A model generated the notes under the pieces. That model saw only the letters and a list, made by a program, of their open reading frames with translations. It searched no databases and was not told the DNA's origin. Shown here piece by piece: positions 1 to 8,876 of a DNA stretch of 64,000 bases. The number at the start of each line of letters is the position of its first letter. The stretch's first letter is position 1. Position numbers and translations under genes: made by a program. Source of the stretch: Brevundimonas sp. G8 (GTDB taxonomy: Bacteria; Pseudomonadota; Alphaproteobacteria; Caulobacterales; Caulobacteraceae); contig NZ_LR732816.1 in NCBI RefSeq assembly GCF_902506205.1, forward strand, positions 2,926,993-2,990,992. Reading direction: 5' to 3'.

Positions 1-1
1 G

Positions 2-1159
2 ACGGCGGGCAGCGCCTATACCTATTCCTATGCCGTGCTGGGCGAGATGATCGCCTGGGTCGTGGGGTGGAGCCTGATCCTGGAGTATTCGCTGGTGGTC
101 TCGGCCGTGGCCGTAGGCTGGTCCGGATACGCCGTCGGCTTTCTGAGCGGGCTGGGGATCGACCTGCCGCTGGCGCTGGTCGCCGGGCCGCATGCGGGCG
201 GGATCATCAACCTGCCGGCCGTGGCCATCATCGGGGTGGTTACGGGCCTGCTGCTGCTGGGCACCAAGGAGAGCGCGACGCTGAATGCGGTGCTGGTGCT
301 GATCAAGATCGCGGCGCTGGTCGTGTTCGTGGCCATCGCCCTGCCGGCGTTCAAGCCCGAGCATTTCACGCCCTTCATGCCCAATGGCTTCGGCGCGCCC
401 TTCGTCCAGACGGGGGTGATGGCGGCGGCGGCGATCATCTTCTTCGCCTTCTATGGGTTCGACGCCATCTCGACGGCGGCGGAAGAGACCAAGAAGCCCG
501 AGCGCGACCTGGCCATCGGCATCGTCGGCTCCATGCTGATCTGCACGGCGCTGTATTTGGTCGTGGCGGCTGCAGCCATCGGCGCGCGTCCGGTGGCGAG
601 CTTCGCCGACAGCCCCGAGCCCTTGGCGCTGATCCTGCGTGAGATGGGGCAGGGGACGGCGGCCCAGTGGATCGCGGCGGCGGCGGTGATCGCCCTGCCG
701 ACCGTGCTGCTGGCCTTCCTGTTCGGTCAGAGCCGTATCTTCCTGGGCATGGCGCGCGATGGCCTGTTGCCGCGTCGCCTCGCCAAGGTGTCGAGCCGGG
801 GCGTGCCGGCGGTGGTGACCGTGTTCACCGCCGTGGTGGTGGCGATCCTGGCGGGTCTGTTGCCGCTGGACGAACTGGCGTCGCTGGCCAATGCCGGGAC
901 GCTGGCGGCCTTCTGCTCGGTCGGGGTGTGCCTGATCGTGCTGCGCATCCGCGAGCCGAACCGCAAGCGGGTGTTCAAGGCGCCGCTATGGCCGCTGGTG
1001 GGCGCGGTCAGCGTGATCGGCTGCATCATCTTCTTCCTGAGCCTGAAGCCGGTGACGCAGATCGGGTTCGTCGTCTGGAATGTGATCGGGATCGCCATCT
1101 ATCTGCTGTGGTCGTCCAAGAATTCGCGCCTGGCCAAGGGCGAGGAGACGGCAGCCTGA
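2..1159 (+). CDS. APC-family amino-acid permease, 5' truncated
   Basis: Inner-membrane amino-acid transporter of the APC superfamily (cationic amino-acid transporter-like). The frame is open from base 2 and already inside the protein: the first visible residues, TAGSAYTYSYAVLGEM, are the conserved region around the end of TM2 and start of TM3 in this family. About 385 residues are visible with roughly ten hydrophobic segments and the family pattern FFAFYGFDAISTAAEE near residue 150 of the visible part. The start codon lies outside the window. Its TGA overlaps the ATG of the next gene (TGATG), so the two are probably translated together. The substrate cannot be told from sequence. Confidence 0.9.
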   Translation, partial: TAGSAYTYSYAVLGEMIAWVVGWSLILEYSLVVSAVAVGWSGYAVGFLSGLGIDLPLALVAGPHAGGIINLPAVAIIGVVTGLLLLGTKESATLNAVLVLIKIAALVVFVAIALPAFKPEHFTPFMPNGFGAPFVQTGVMAAAAIIFFAFYGFDAISTAAEETKKPERDLAIGIVGSMLICTALYLVVAAAAIGARPVASFADSPEPLALILREMGQGTAAQWIAAAAVIALPTVLLAFLFGQSRIFLGMARDGLLPRRLAKVSSRGVPAVVTVFTAVVVAILAGLLPLDELASLANAGTLAAFCSVGVCLIVLRIREPNRKRVFKAPLWPLVGAVSVIGCIIFFLSLKPVTQIGFVVWNVIGIAIYLLWSSKNSRLAKGEETAA

Positions 1160-1512
1160 TGGCGTTGCGCGATCTGACGGGCGCGGTCGATTTCGCCGTG
1201 CTGAACGGCATGACGGGCGGGGACGACGCCATCAACGAGGAGGTCTTGGGCCTGTTCGTCAACCAGGCCGGCCTGTGGTCCGTCATGCTGGACCCCAAGG
1301 CCGAGGGCTGGCGCGACGGGGTTCACACGATCCGGGGCGCGGCCGCGGGCATTGGGGCGCGAGACCTGGCGGCGATCTGCGCCGAGGCGGAAGGCGCGGA
1401 CCAGACGTTGGCCGCCCCGGCGCTGGAGCGGGTCCGGGATGCGCTTCAGGCGGCACTGGCGGATGTCGCGGCCTATCGCCACGAGCTGATGCTGCGAGGC
1501 CTCAGGGCCTGA
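1159..1512 (+). CDS. Hpt-domain (histidine phosphotransfer) protein
   Basis: Small 117-residue protein that looks like a single HPt domain. The pattern VHTIRGAAAGIGARDL at residues 55-70 matches the family signature H-x-[IL]-[KR]-G-[AS]-A-x3-G-A, with His56 as the probable phospho-acceptor. No kinase or receiver domain is attached. It starts at an ATG overlapping the permease stop, which is an uncommon neighbour for a phosphorelay protein. The inference is that it carries phosphate in a multistep relay; partners are not in the window. The last codons and stop form a palindrome (1498-1516). Confidence 0.6.
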   Translation: MALRDLTGAVDFAVLNGMTGGDDAINEEVLGLFVNQAGLWSVMLDPKAEGWRDGVHTIRGAAAGIGARDLAAICAEAEGADQTLAAPALERVRDALQAALADVAAYRHELMLRGLRA

Positions 1513-1516
1513 GGCC
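1498..1516. terminator. Palindrome at the end of the Hpt gene
   Basis: Arms GGCCTCAGG (1498-1506) and CCTGAGGCC (1508-1516) are perfect inverted copies around one base and span the TGA stop. It could act as a transcript-end hairpin, but no U-run follows, so the terminator role is uncertain. Confidence 0.3.
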
Positions 1517-1522
1517 GTCGGG

Positions 1523-1577
1523 CGAAATTGCACTGCACTCCGAAAACGCGTGCAAAGTGCAAGAAAGTGCAATTTCG
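1523..1577. repeat. 12-bp inverted repeat with clustered GTGCAA motifs
   Basis: CGAAATTGCACT (1523-1534) and AGTGCAATTTCG (1566-1577) are a perfect inverted pair with a 31-base spacer. Within it GTGCAA occurs three times in direct orientation (1550-1555, 1557-1562, 1567-1572) and once inverted (TTGCAC, 1528-1533). It lies between convergent genes, so it is either a long hairpin in RNA or a cluster of protein-binding sites. No known regulator is recognised. Confidence 0.55.
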
Positions 1578-1605
1578 GCGGGCGGCGCGCAGCGATGTCA
1601 AAGAC

Positions 1606-1640
1606 CGCTCGCATTATAGGGCCGCCCGAGGAGGCGTCAG
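1606..1640 (-). promoter_or_regulatory. Candidate minus-strand promoter into the GTGCAA repeats
   Basis: On the minus strand CTGACG (1640-1635), a 16-base spacer and a perfect TATAAT (1618-1613) resemble a housekeeping promoter. Transcription would begin near 1606 and run through the 12-bp inverted repeat toward the 3' end of the Hpt gene. There is no coding frame of note downstream, so a small or antisense RNA is the only product that fits. Confidence 0.3.
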
Positions 1641-1722
1641 GTCGATTGACGCTGCTGCGACTTAAGCGCTTGAAATCGGGCCGAACTTCTCTCGCCGATA
1701 GGATGGCTGGCGTTAGCGCAGC

Positions 1723-2055
1723 CTAGCTGCGCGTCCGGTCGTAGGTCGCGAACTCGTGGGCGATGCAGCGGTCGATGAGCAGGCGCCAGACGGGTTCGGC
1801 GATGTCGGGCGACAGGTGGTGGGCCTCCGCCGAGACCAGAACCTTGGCGACCACGTCGTCGATGCGCGCCTGGTCGAAGACGGCGTCGCGGTCGGGCTTG
1901 ATGCGGGCGGCGGCGTCCATGTAGCGCTGGCGCTCGGCCAGCAGGGCGACAAGGGCGCGGTCAAGTGCGTCGACGCCTTGGCGGACATCGGCCATCGACT
2001 GGCATTCAGCGGGATCGACGCGGGCGTCGACGGCGACAAGGGCAGGGTGGTGCAT
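1723..2055 (-). CDS. Chorismate mutase, AroQ class
   Basis: 110-residue all-helical protein matching the AroQ chorismate mutase fold: MADVRQGVDALDRALVALLAERQRY near residues 21-45, then AARIKPDRDAV and a C-terminal WRLLIDRCIAHEF helix. The enzyme converts chorismate to prephenate in phenylalanine/tyrosine synthesis. The upstream ATG is chosen because the CQSM segment just before the helix is usual in relatives; an internal Met at residue 21 is an alternative. It lies 41 bases downstream of the ferredoxin reductase gene on the same strand and may be cotranscribed with it. No gene symbol is given because several AroQ paralogues exist. Confidence 0.85.
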   Translation of the reverse strand: MHHPALVAVDARVDPAECQSMADVRQGVDALDRALVALLAERQRYMDAAARIKPDRDAVFDQARIDDVVAKVLVSAEAHHLSPDIAEPVWRLLIDRCIAHEFATYDRTRS

Positions 2056-2096
2056 GGCGGTGGGGTTAGCCGCTCAGGCCGCTCAAGCCAAGACGT

Positions 2097-2912
2097 TCAA
2101 CCGACGAAGGCGCGTTCCAGCACGTAGTCGGCGGGTTCGGCGTTGGAGCCTTCCTTCAGGCCATAGGTCTCCAGCAATTCGCCAGCTTCCTTGATCATGG
2201 CCATGGAGCCGCACAACATGGCGCGGTCGCGGGCGGGGTCGAAACCATCGGGCAGGCCCAGATCGCGGAAGAAGTCGCCGGACTTGATGCGGTCGGTGAT
2301 TCTGCCGGGCGTTTTGAAATCCTCGCGGGTCACGGTGGGGTAGTAGGTCAGCTGGGCCTTGGCCTCTTCGCCGATCAGGGGATCGTCATGGATTTCGCGG
2401 GTGAAGAAGTCGCGATAGGCCAGGTCGGCGACGCTGCGGACCGTGTGGATCACATAGACATGGCCGAAGCGGGCATAGGTGTCGGGATCGCGCGCGACGC
2501 TGAGCCAGGGCGCCAGACCGGTGCCGGTGCCGATCAGAAACAGCCGCTCGCCGCCGGTCAGGGCGTCCAGCACCAGGGTGCCGGTCGGTTTCTTGCCCAT
2601 CAGGACGCTGTCGCCGGCCTGGATTTTTTGCAGGCGCGAGGTCAGGGGGCCGTCGGCGACCTTGATGGAGAAGAACTCCAACTCCTCGGCCCAGTTGGGG
2701 CTGGCGATAGAATAGGCGCGCAGGACGGGTTTCCCACCGTCTTCGTTCGGCAGGCCGATCATCACGAACTCGCCCGAGCGGAAGCGGAAATCCTCGGGCC
2801 GTTTCACGCCGAAGCTGAACAGGCTGTCGGTCCAGTGTCGGACCCACAGAACCTCAAGTTCGTTGAACGGGCTGGCCTTGACGGGAGCGGGGGAGAGGGC
2901 GGCGTCTGTCAT
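2097..2912 (-). CDS. fpr: Ferredoxin--NADP+ reductase
   Basis: FAD enzyme that passes electrons between NADPH and ferredoxin or flavodoxin, cytoplasmic, linked in other bacteria to oxidative-stress defence. 271 residues, the usual length of the bacterial subclass. Visible motifs are RAYSIASP (FAD isoalloxazine site, about residue 66), GTGTGLAPWLS (NADP pyrophosphate site, about residue 128), MLCGSMAMIKE, and the C-terminal VLERAFVG, typical of bacterial Fpr. The gene is divergent from the peptidase gene at 3022 across a 109-base gap that must hold both promoters. Confidence 0.92.
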   Translation of the reverse strand: MTDAALSPAPVKASPFNELEVLWVRHWTDSLFSFGVKRPEDFRFRSGEFVMIGLPNEDGGKPVLRAYSIASPNWAEELEFFSIKVADGPLTSRLQKIQAGDSVLMGKKPTGTLVLDALTGGERLFLIGTGTGLAPWLSVARDPDTYARFGHVYVIHTVRSVADLAYRDFFTREIHDDPLIGEEAKAQLTYYPTVTREDFKTPGRITDRIKSGDFFRDLGLPDGFDPARDRAMLCGSMAMIKEAGELLETYGLKEGSNAEPADYVLERAFVG

Positions 2913-3021
2913 CGTGCGGTCTCTCTAATCTGAGAACCCCTCGCAGGGAAGGAAAAGCCTTTCGCCCGGCGACCACTTTTCCTCGTGACGGCTTGCAGAA
3001 GCGCCGCTAGCGTCCGGCCCC

Positions 3022-5271
3022 ATGCGCACAGTCCTTCTCGCCTCGACCATCCTTCTGTCGGCCAGTTCCGCACTCGCCCAGGAGACGCCCTCCAACATCC
3101 TGACGCCCGAGCGGGTGTTTTCCAGTCCCAGTCTGAACGGGCCGGTGGCCAAGGGGGTCAGCCTGTCGCCCGACGGGCAGCTGGTCGCCTTCCTGCGTTC
3201 GCGCGAGGACAATGTGGACGTTCAGGACCTGTGGGCCGCGCCGACCGGCGAGGGCGAACCGTACAAGCTGATCGACGCGCGAGCACTGGTGCCCGACGCG
3301 GGCGAGCTGTCGGAGGCCGAAAAGGCCCGGCGTGAGCGGATGCGGATCAGTGCGCGCGGCGTGGTGGAATATTCGTGGGACCAACAGGGCCGCTACATAC
3401 TGGCGCCGCTGGAAGGCGACATCTTCCTGGCCAATCGGGCCGACGGCAAGGTGCGCCGCCTGACCGAGACGCCCGACGATGAGATCGACGCCAAGGTCTC
3501 GCCCAAGGGCAGCTATGTCTCCTATGTCCGCGATCAGAACCTGGTGGTCTATGATCTGGCAACGGCCAAGGAGACGTCGATCACCGACGACGGCGCCGGC
3601 CTGATCACCTGGGCCACGGCCGAGTTCATCGCCCAGGAGGAGATGGACCGCGACACCGGATACTGGTGGAGCCCGGACGAACGCTACATCGCCCTGACCC
3701 GCGTGGACGAAAGCTCGGTGGACATCGTGCCGCGCTTCGAAATCACCGGCGCCGGCGCGACCATGGTCGAGCAGCGGTATCCCCGTGCGGGCCGCCCCAA
3801 TGCGGTGGTCGAACTGTATGTGCGGGACCTGCAGGGCGGGGGACGGGTCAAGGTGGACCTGGGCTCCAACACCGACATCTATCTGGCGCGGGTCGATTGG
3901 GCCGGCGACGGCAAGACCCTGTACGTCCAGCGCCAGTCGCGCGACCAGAAGACGCTGGACCTGCTGAGCGTCGATCCGACCACGGGCGCGTCGCGCGTGA
4001 TCCTGAGCCAGAAGGCCGATGCCTGGGTCGATCTGAACAACGACTTCCGCGTGCTGGCGGACGGCCGGTTCATCTGGTCAAACGAGGACAGCGGCTGGCG
4101 GCACCTTTATCTTTATGACCGCAACGGGCGGCGTCTGAGGGCGATTACGCGCGGCGACTATCCGGTCAAACATCTGGACGGCGTCAACGAACAGACCGGC
4201 GAGGTCTATTTCACCGCCTCGATGCGCGACGGCAAGGAGCTGCCGATCGAACAGCAGATGTTCCGCGCCAGCCTGAACCGCACGGTCGATCCGGTGGCGG
4301 TGACGCCGGGCGGCGGTTGGTGGAGTGTTTCGGTCAACGGGCCGGCGACGGCCTATGTCGGCAACTATTCCGATCCGGCGACGCCGACGCAATCGGCCCT
4401 GTACCGGATCGACGGCACGCGCGTGCGCTGGATCGAGGAGAACAGGCTCGACGCCGGCCATCCATTCGCGCCCTATGTCTCGCGGCTGCGGGCGCCCGAG
4501 TTCGGCACGATGCAAAGCCACGGCCAGACCCTGGTCTGGCGCATGACCACGCCGCCCGATTTCGATCCGGCCAAGAAATATCCGGTGGTGATGCAGGTCT
4601 ATGGCGGACCGGGCACCGGCGCGGGCGTCCAGAATAGCTGGCAGCCCCTGACCAACCAGTTGCTGACCGAGGCGGGATACATCGTCTTCCGCGTGGACAA
4701 TCGCGGCGAGGGGGATAGGTCGCAAGCGTTCGAGACCAGCATCTATCGCCGCCTGGGCATTCCGGCGGTCGAGGATCAGGCCCAGGCCGCCCAATGGCTG
4801 AAGACCCTGCCTTACGTCGATCCCGACCATATCGCGGTGATGGGCTGGAGCTTCGGCGGCTTCCTGAGCCTGCTGACCCTGACCGACAAGGACGCTGACC
4901 TAGCGGCGGCCCTGGCGGGCGCGGCTCCGACCGAGTGGAGCCTTTACGACACCCATTACACCGAACGCTACATGTCCACGCCGCAGGCCAACCCCGAAGG
5001 TTATGCCGCCACTGACGTCCTGCCGCGGCTGGACGACCTGACCGGGCGGCTGCTGATCCTGCACGGCATGGCCGACGACAATGTGATCTTCGGCAACGCC
5101 ACCCGCGTCATCGATGCGCTGCAGGCCAAGAGCGTGCCATTCGAGATGATGCTCTATCCCGGCCAGCGGCACGGCGTCCGCGGCGAACCGAGGCAACTGC
5201 AGCAATGGCGCACCTATCTCGACTTCTTGGACCGGACTATCGGCAAGCGGGCCGAGCCAGCCGCCGACTGA
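3022..5271 (+). CDS. Exported S9 dipeptidyl-peptidase IV-like protease
   Basis: 749-residue serine peptidase of the S9B (DPP-IV) type. A signal peptide covers about residues 1-19 (MRTVLLASTILLSASSALA). The N-terminal half is a beta-propeller region containing the QEEMDRDTGYWWSPDE segment, the Glu-Glu pair that binds the substrate N-terminus in bacterial DPP-IV. The C-terminal alpha/beta hydrolase carries GWSFGG (Ser610), ADDNV (Asp685) and GQRHG (His717). It should remove X-Pro dipeptides from peptides in the periplasm or outside the cell. The 3' end overlaps the amidase gene, so the pair probably forms a peptide-degradation unit. Confidence 0.92.
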   Translation: MRTVLLASTILLSASSALAQETPSNILTPERVFSSPSLNGPVAKGVSLSPDGQLVAFLRSREDNVDVQDLWAAPTGEGEPYKLIDARALVPDAGELSEAEKARRERMRISARGVVEYSWDQQGRYILAPLEGDIFLANRADGKVRRLTETPDDEIDAKVSPKGSYVSYVRDQNLVVYDLATAKETSITDDGAGLITWATAEFIAQEEMDRDTGYWWSPDERYIALTRVDESSVDIVPRFEITGAGATMVEQRYPRAGRPNAVVELYVRDLQGGGRVKVDLGSNTDIYLARVDWAGDGKTLYVQRQSRDQKTLDLLSVDPTTGASRVILSQKADAWVDLNNDFRVLADGRFIWSNEDSGWRHLYLYDRNGRRLRAITRGDYPVKHLDGVNEQTGEVYFTASMRDGKELPIEQQMFRASLNRTVDPVAVTPGGGWWSVSVNGPATAYVGNYSDPATPTQSALYRIDGTRVRWIEENRLDAGHPFAPYVSRLRAPEFGTMQSHGQTLVWRMTTPPDFDPAKKYPVVMQVYGGPGTGAGVQNSWQPLTNQLLTEAGYIVFRVDNRGEGDRSQAFETSIYRRLGIPAVEDQAQAAQWLKTLPYVDPDHIAVMGWSFGGFLSLLTLTDKDADLAAALAGAAPTEWSLYDTHYTERYMSTPQANPEGYAATDVLPRLDDLTGRLLILHGMADDNVIFGNATRVIDALQAKSVPFEMMLYPGQRHGVRGEPRQLQQWRTYLDFLDRTIGKRAEPAAD

Positions 5272-6698
5272 TACTGGCGGCTGCGGTCGCGCTGGCCCTT
5301 GCAGGCTGCGCGACCGGGCAGGGCGCCTATCCGTCCGCGTCCGCGGTGGTCGAGGCGGGGCGGGCGAACGACACCGCGCATGCGGTGCTGCGCTGGACGG
5401 ACAACTCACCCAGCCGGGGCGTGTCGGCGATTTCCGGCATGCCGATCCTGCTGAAGGACAATATCGAGACGGCTGACATGCCGACCACGGCCGGGTCGCT
5501 GGCCTTGGCGGACAATGCTCCGGGTCGCGATGCGCCTCTCGTCGCCCGGTTGAGGGCCGCCGGGGCGGTGGTCGTCGGCAAGACCAATCTGTCGGAGTGG
5601 GCCAATATCCGGGCGTCGGATTCGATCAGCGGCTGGAGTGCCGTCGGCGGGCAGACGCTGAACCCTTATGATCCCGCGCGAACGCCGTGCGGATCATCGT
5701 CAGGCAGCGGGGCGGCGGTGGCGCTGGGGCTGACGCCGGTCGCTATCGGGACCGAGACGGACGGGTCGATCACCTGTCCGGCCTCGGTCAACGGCGTGGT
5801 CGGGTTCAAGCCCACCGTCGGCCTGGTGTCGCGGACCCACATCGTGCCGATCAGCCATTCCCAGGATACGGCGGGGCCGATGGCGACGACGGTCCGGGAT
5901 GCCGCCAAGGTGCTGACGGTCATTGCCGGGTCCGATGCGGCCGATCCCGCCACTGTCGAGGCCGACGCGCGCAAGATGGACTATGCGGCCGGGCTGGACG
6001 CTGGTTCTCTGCGCGGCGCGCGGATCGGTGTGATGCGGTTCCTGAAGGGTTATTCGGCCGAGACTCAGGCGGTGTTTGAGCAGAACCTGCGAGCCCTGCG
6101 CGATGCGGGCGCCGTGCTGGTCGATCTGCCGGAGGGGCCGGACGGTCGGGTCATCGGAGCGGCCGAGTTCAAGGTGCTGCTGTACGAGTTGAAGCACGAC
6201 CTGAACGCCTATCTGGCCTCGACCGACCCGGAACAGGTCCGCGTCCGAACTTTGGCCGACGTGATTGCTTTCAACGCCACCGAGCCGCGCGAGACGGTGT
6301 TGTTCGGTCAAGACATTTTCGAGCGCGCTCAGGCGATGGGGGATCTGACGACGGCTGATTACATGGAGGCGCGCGGGACTTCGCTGCGGCGGGCGGGACC
6401 GGAGGGGATCGACCGGCTGATGCGCGACAACGCCCTGGTCGCCCTGATCGCCCCGACGACCTCGCGGGCCTGGACCAACGATCCCAAGGACGAGGACGAT
6501 ATGGAAGGATCAGCCAGCCAGCTGGCCGCCGTCGCCGGCTATCCGCATCTGACCGTGCCGATGGGCTTTGATCGGGGAATGCCGGTGGGTCTGAGCTTCC
6601 TGGGCGGGAAGTGGGACGACGCAAGCATCCTTTCGCTGGGTTACGCCTTCGAACAGGCGACGCGGGCGAGGCGGCCGCCGCCTGACGTTCGACCCTGA
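5205..6698 (+). CDS. Amidase-signature enzyme, predicted lipoprotein
   Basis: 497-residue amidase-signature hydrolase. Catalytic Lys84 lies in ILLKDN, the cis-Ser in CGSSSGSG (162-169) and the nucleophile is Ser188 in GTETDGS. An N-terminal [16 protein letters not shown] segment ends in a lipobox (LAGC), so the protein is likely anchored in the cell envelope. The only canonical start, ATG at 5205, overlaps the upstream peptidase by 67 bases and lacks a clear ribosome site; it leaves a long basic n-region before the hydrophobic core, so the true start is uncertain. The likely role is hydrolysis of amides or peptide-derived amides outside the cytoplasm; the substrate is unknown. Confidence 0.87.
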   Translation: MAHLSRLLGPDYRQAGRASRRLILAAAVALALAGCATGQGAYPSASAVVEAGRANDTAHAVLRWTDNSPSRGVSAISGMPILLKDNIETADMPTTAGSLALADNAPGRDAPLVARLRAAGAVVVGKTNLSEWANIRASDSISGWSAVGGQTLNPYDPARTPCGSSSGSGAAVALGLTPVAIGTETDGSITCPASVNGVVGFKPTVGLVSRTHIVPISHSQDTAGPMATTVRDAAKVLTVIAGSDAADPATVEADARKMDYAAGLDAGSLRGARIGVMRFLKGYSAETQAVFEQNLRALRDAGAVLVDLPEGPDGRVIGAAEFKVLLYELKHDLNAYLASTDPEQVRVRTLADVIAFNATEPRETVLFGQDIFERAQAMGDLTTADYMEARGTSLRRAGPEGIDRLMRDNALVALIAPTTSRAWTNDPKDEDDMEGSASQLAAVAGYPHLTVPMGFDRGMPVGLSFLGGKWDDASILSLGYAFEQATRARRPPPDVRP

Positions 6699-6772
6699 CA
6701 TCGGTTCGGGGCGGCCGCGAGGGACTGTGGCATGGCCAATGGCGAATTCCACCTTCAGCGGCGGATGGTCGC

Positions 6773-7051
6773 GTGAGCGACCTGATCGCCAATGTCGTCG
6801 GCTCGGCGGCGGCCGTGTGCTCGATCACCAGTTTCGCGCCTCAGGCGATCAAGATCTGGAAGGAGCGGGACGCGTCGTCGGTCAGCCTGAAGACCTATTC
6901 GCTGACGGTGACCTGTTTCGTGCTTTGGGTGGTCTATGGGGTGATGACGCAGGCCTGGCCGGTGACGGTGGCGAACGCCTGCGCCCTCGTTATGGCCTCA
7001 GGCGTGCTTGCGATGAAATGGCGGTTTCGAGATGGCGATCCGAAGAAGTGA
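6773..7051 (+). CDS. SemiSWEET (PQ-loop) sugar transporter
   Basis: 92-residue protein with three hydrophobic segments and the motif SFAPQAIKIWKERDASSVSL (residues 19-38), the PQ-loop of SemiSWEET transporters. Family members dimerise to move sugars across the inner membrane. Translation is read from a GTG start (6773) because the conserved N-terminal segment begins immediately after it and no upstream in-frame ATG is near. It stands alone between the amidase and SCP2 genes. Confidence 0.85.
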   Translation: MSDLIANVVGSAAAVCSITSFAPQAIKIWKERDASSVSLKTYSLTVTCFVLWVVYGVMTQAWPVTVANACALVMASGVLAMKWRFRDGDPKK

Positions 7052-7136
7052 CGCGAGCTTTACCCGACGTGATCTTGGCGCCCCCGCCGATGCGGGCTAA
7101 CCCGTAGTTCACAACGTCCTATAGGGAGACGCCCCA

Positions 7137-7442
7137 ATGCCCGATCTCGCACAAGTCACCGAACACATCCGCAGCGCCGTCGGCGACAACTCCGGCCTCG
7201 GCAAGACCGTCAAGCTCGACCTGGGCGACCAGGGCAAGATCTTCATCGACGGCGCCTCGGTGCCGAACACGGTGACCAACGAAGACAAGCCCGCCGACGC
7301 CACCGTCTCCATGAAGTGGGATGACTTCATGGCCCTGTCGGAAGGCAAGCTGGATCCGATGATGGCCTTCATGCAGGGCAAGCTGAAGATCGCCGGCGAC
7401 ATGATGATCGCCCAGAAGCTGGCTCCGCTGCTGAAGCGCTGA
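7137..7442 (+). CDS. SCP2 sterol-binding domain protein
   Basis: 101-residue single SCP2 domain. The segment KPADATVSMKWDDFMALSEG followed by PMMAFMQGKLKIAGDM (about residues 51-86) is typical of the family. These proteins bind lipids or fatty acyl-CoA in a hydrophobic tunnel. A good ribosome site (AGGGAGA) precedes the ATG. An acyl-CoA dehydrogenase follows after a terminator, which agrees with a lipid role without proving it. Confidence 0.85.
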   Translation: MPDLAQVTEHIRSAVGDNSGLGKTVKLDLGDQGKIFIDGASVPNTVTNEDKPADATVSMKWDDFMALSEGKLDPMMAFMQGKLKIAGDMMIAQKLAPLLKR

Positions 7443-7467
7443 TGCCGGTCTGAACGACCAGTTATGG

Positions 7468-7500
7468 CGGCGCGGCTCCTGATCGAGGCCGCGCCGTTTT
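7468..7500 (+). terminator. Rho-independent terminator after the SCP2 gene
   Basis: Stem CGGCGCGGC (7468-7476) pairs with GCCGCGCCG (7488-7496), loop of 11 bases, followed by TTTT (7497-7500). Confidence 0.8.
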
Positions 7501-7546
7501 CGTATCGAGCGCCCGGCAGAGGCGAGAACGGGAAGAGGATAACGCC

Positions 7547-8758
7547 ATGGACTTCAGACATTCCGACCGCGCCCTGGACTGGCACGCCCGCGTCCGCCGG
7601 TTTCTGGACGAACAGGTGATCCCGCGTGAGGCCGAGTATTTCGCCCAAGTGCGCGAGGATTCGACCCGCCAGCCACCGGTCATGGAGGCGATGAAGGCCG
7701 CCGCTCGCGAGGCCGGGCTGTGGAACATGTTCCTGCCGGGCGAGCATGGCGCGGGCCTGACCAACTTGGATTATGCGCCCTTGGCGGAGATGATGGGACA
7801 GCATCTCTGGTCGGCGGAGGTGTTCAACTGCAACGCCCCCGACACCGGGAATATGGAAGTCCTGCACATGTACGGCGACGCCGCCCAGCAGGACCGCTGG
7901 CTGAAACCGCTGATGGCGGGCGAAATCCGCTCGGCCTTCCTGATGACCGAGCCCGAGGTCGCCTCGTCCGACGCGACCAATATCCAGACCCGGATCGAGC
8001 GCGACGGCGACCACTATGTCATCAACGGGCGCAAATGGTGGTCCACCAACATGGGCCATCCGAACGTCGCCATGACCATCGTCATGGGCAAGACCGACTT
8101 CGACGCCGCCGCCCACGCCCAGCAGTCGCAGGTGATCGTGCCCGTAAACACCCCCGGCTTCCGCATCGAGCGGATGCTGTCGGTGTTCGGCTATGACGAG
8201 AAGCCCATCGGCCATGCCGAGGTGGTGCTGGAGAACGTCCGCGTGCCGATCGAGAACCTGATCGCCGGCGAGGGCCGGGGGTTCGAGATCGCCCAGGGGC
8301 GGCTTGGTCCAGGCCGTATCCACCACTGCATGCGAGTGATCGGGGCGGCGGAACGGGCGCTGGAGCTGATGGTCGTGCGGCTGCTGAACCGGACGGCGTT
8401 CAAGAAGCAGTTGGCCGAACATTCGATATGGGAACAGCGGGTCGCCGAGGCGCGCACCAATATCGAGATGTGCCGACTGCTGGTGCTGAAGGCCGCCTGG
8501 ATGATGGATCAGGCGGGGGCCAAGAACGCCCGTTCCGAGATCGCCCAGATCAAGGTCGCGGCGCCCAAGATGGCCTTGCAGATCATCGACGACGCCATTC
8601 AGGCGTTCGGCGGGGCCGGCGTCTCGGGCGATACGCCGCTCGCCGAGCTCTATGCCGGGGTGCGGACGCTTCGTATCGCTGACGGCCCAGACGAGGTCCA
8701 CAACCGCACCATCGCCCGGCTGGAATACGCCAAACACGGCGGCAAGCCGGTGCGTTGA
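7547..8758 (+). CDS. Acyl-CoA dehydrogenase
   Basis: 403-residue FAD flavoenzyme of the acyl-CoA dehydrogenase family, which introduces a trans-2 double bond into acyl-CoA. The usual three-domain plan is visible: helical N-terminus, TEPEVASSDATNIQ (about 138-151) in the beta domain contacting FAD, and the C-terminal helical domain with QAFGGAGVSGDTPLAELY (about 348-365) and LRIADGPDEVHNRTIARLE. Length and motifs resemble the ACAD10/11-like branch acting on longer chains. The ribosome site GGAAGAGG lies ahead of the ATG. It is monocistronic as far as can be seen. Confidence 0.92.
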   Translation: MDFRHSDRALDWHARVRRFLDEQVIPREAEYFAQVREDSTRQPPVMEAMKAAAREAGLWNMFLPGEHGAGLTNLDYAPLAEMMGQHLWSAEVFNCNAPDTGNMEVLHMYGDAAQQDRWLKPLMAGEIRSAFLMTEPEVASSDATNIQTRIERDGDHYVINGRKWWSTNMGHPNVAMTIVMGKTDFDAAAHAQQSQVIVPVNTPGFRIERMLSVFGYDEKPIGHAEVVLENVRVPIENLIAGEGRGFEIAQGRLGPGRIHHCMRVIGAAERALELMVVRLLNRTAFKKQLAEHSIWEQRVAEARTNIEMCRLLVLKAAWMMDQAGAKNARSEIAQIKVAAPKMALQIIDDAIQAFGGAGVSGDTPLAELYAGVRTLRIADGPDEVHNRTIARLEYAKHGGKPVR

Positions 8759-8785
8759 ATTCACCGTGCCGCTTCCTAGATCATC

Positions 8786-8810
8786 GGAACCCCGGCCGTG
8801 GCGTGACGTT
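8786..8810 (+). promoter_or_regulatory. EcfG/SigT-type promoter of the egtBD fusion
   Basis: GGAAC (8786-8790), exactly 17 bases, GTT (8808-8810), matching the alphaproteobacterial general-stress consensus GGAAC-N16/17-GTT. A start near 8817 would leave a short leader before the fusion gene. The spacing is the same as in two further promoters at 11398-11422 and 11689-11713. Confidence 0.6.
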
Positions 8811-8876
8811 CGACCACATTGAACGATGCGACCCGCGCGGTCGGGCATCGGGGCAGCGCTGGACGGATCGGCTGAT

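Noticed and set aside
1528..1571. Sigma-54-like -24/-12 element in the GTGCAA region
   Set aside because: The GG of the -24 box is TG and the spacing is one base short, which sigma-54 does not tolerate.
1523..1577. CRISPR-like array
   Set aside because: The repeat unit is six bases with irregular short spacing, and there are no cas genes.
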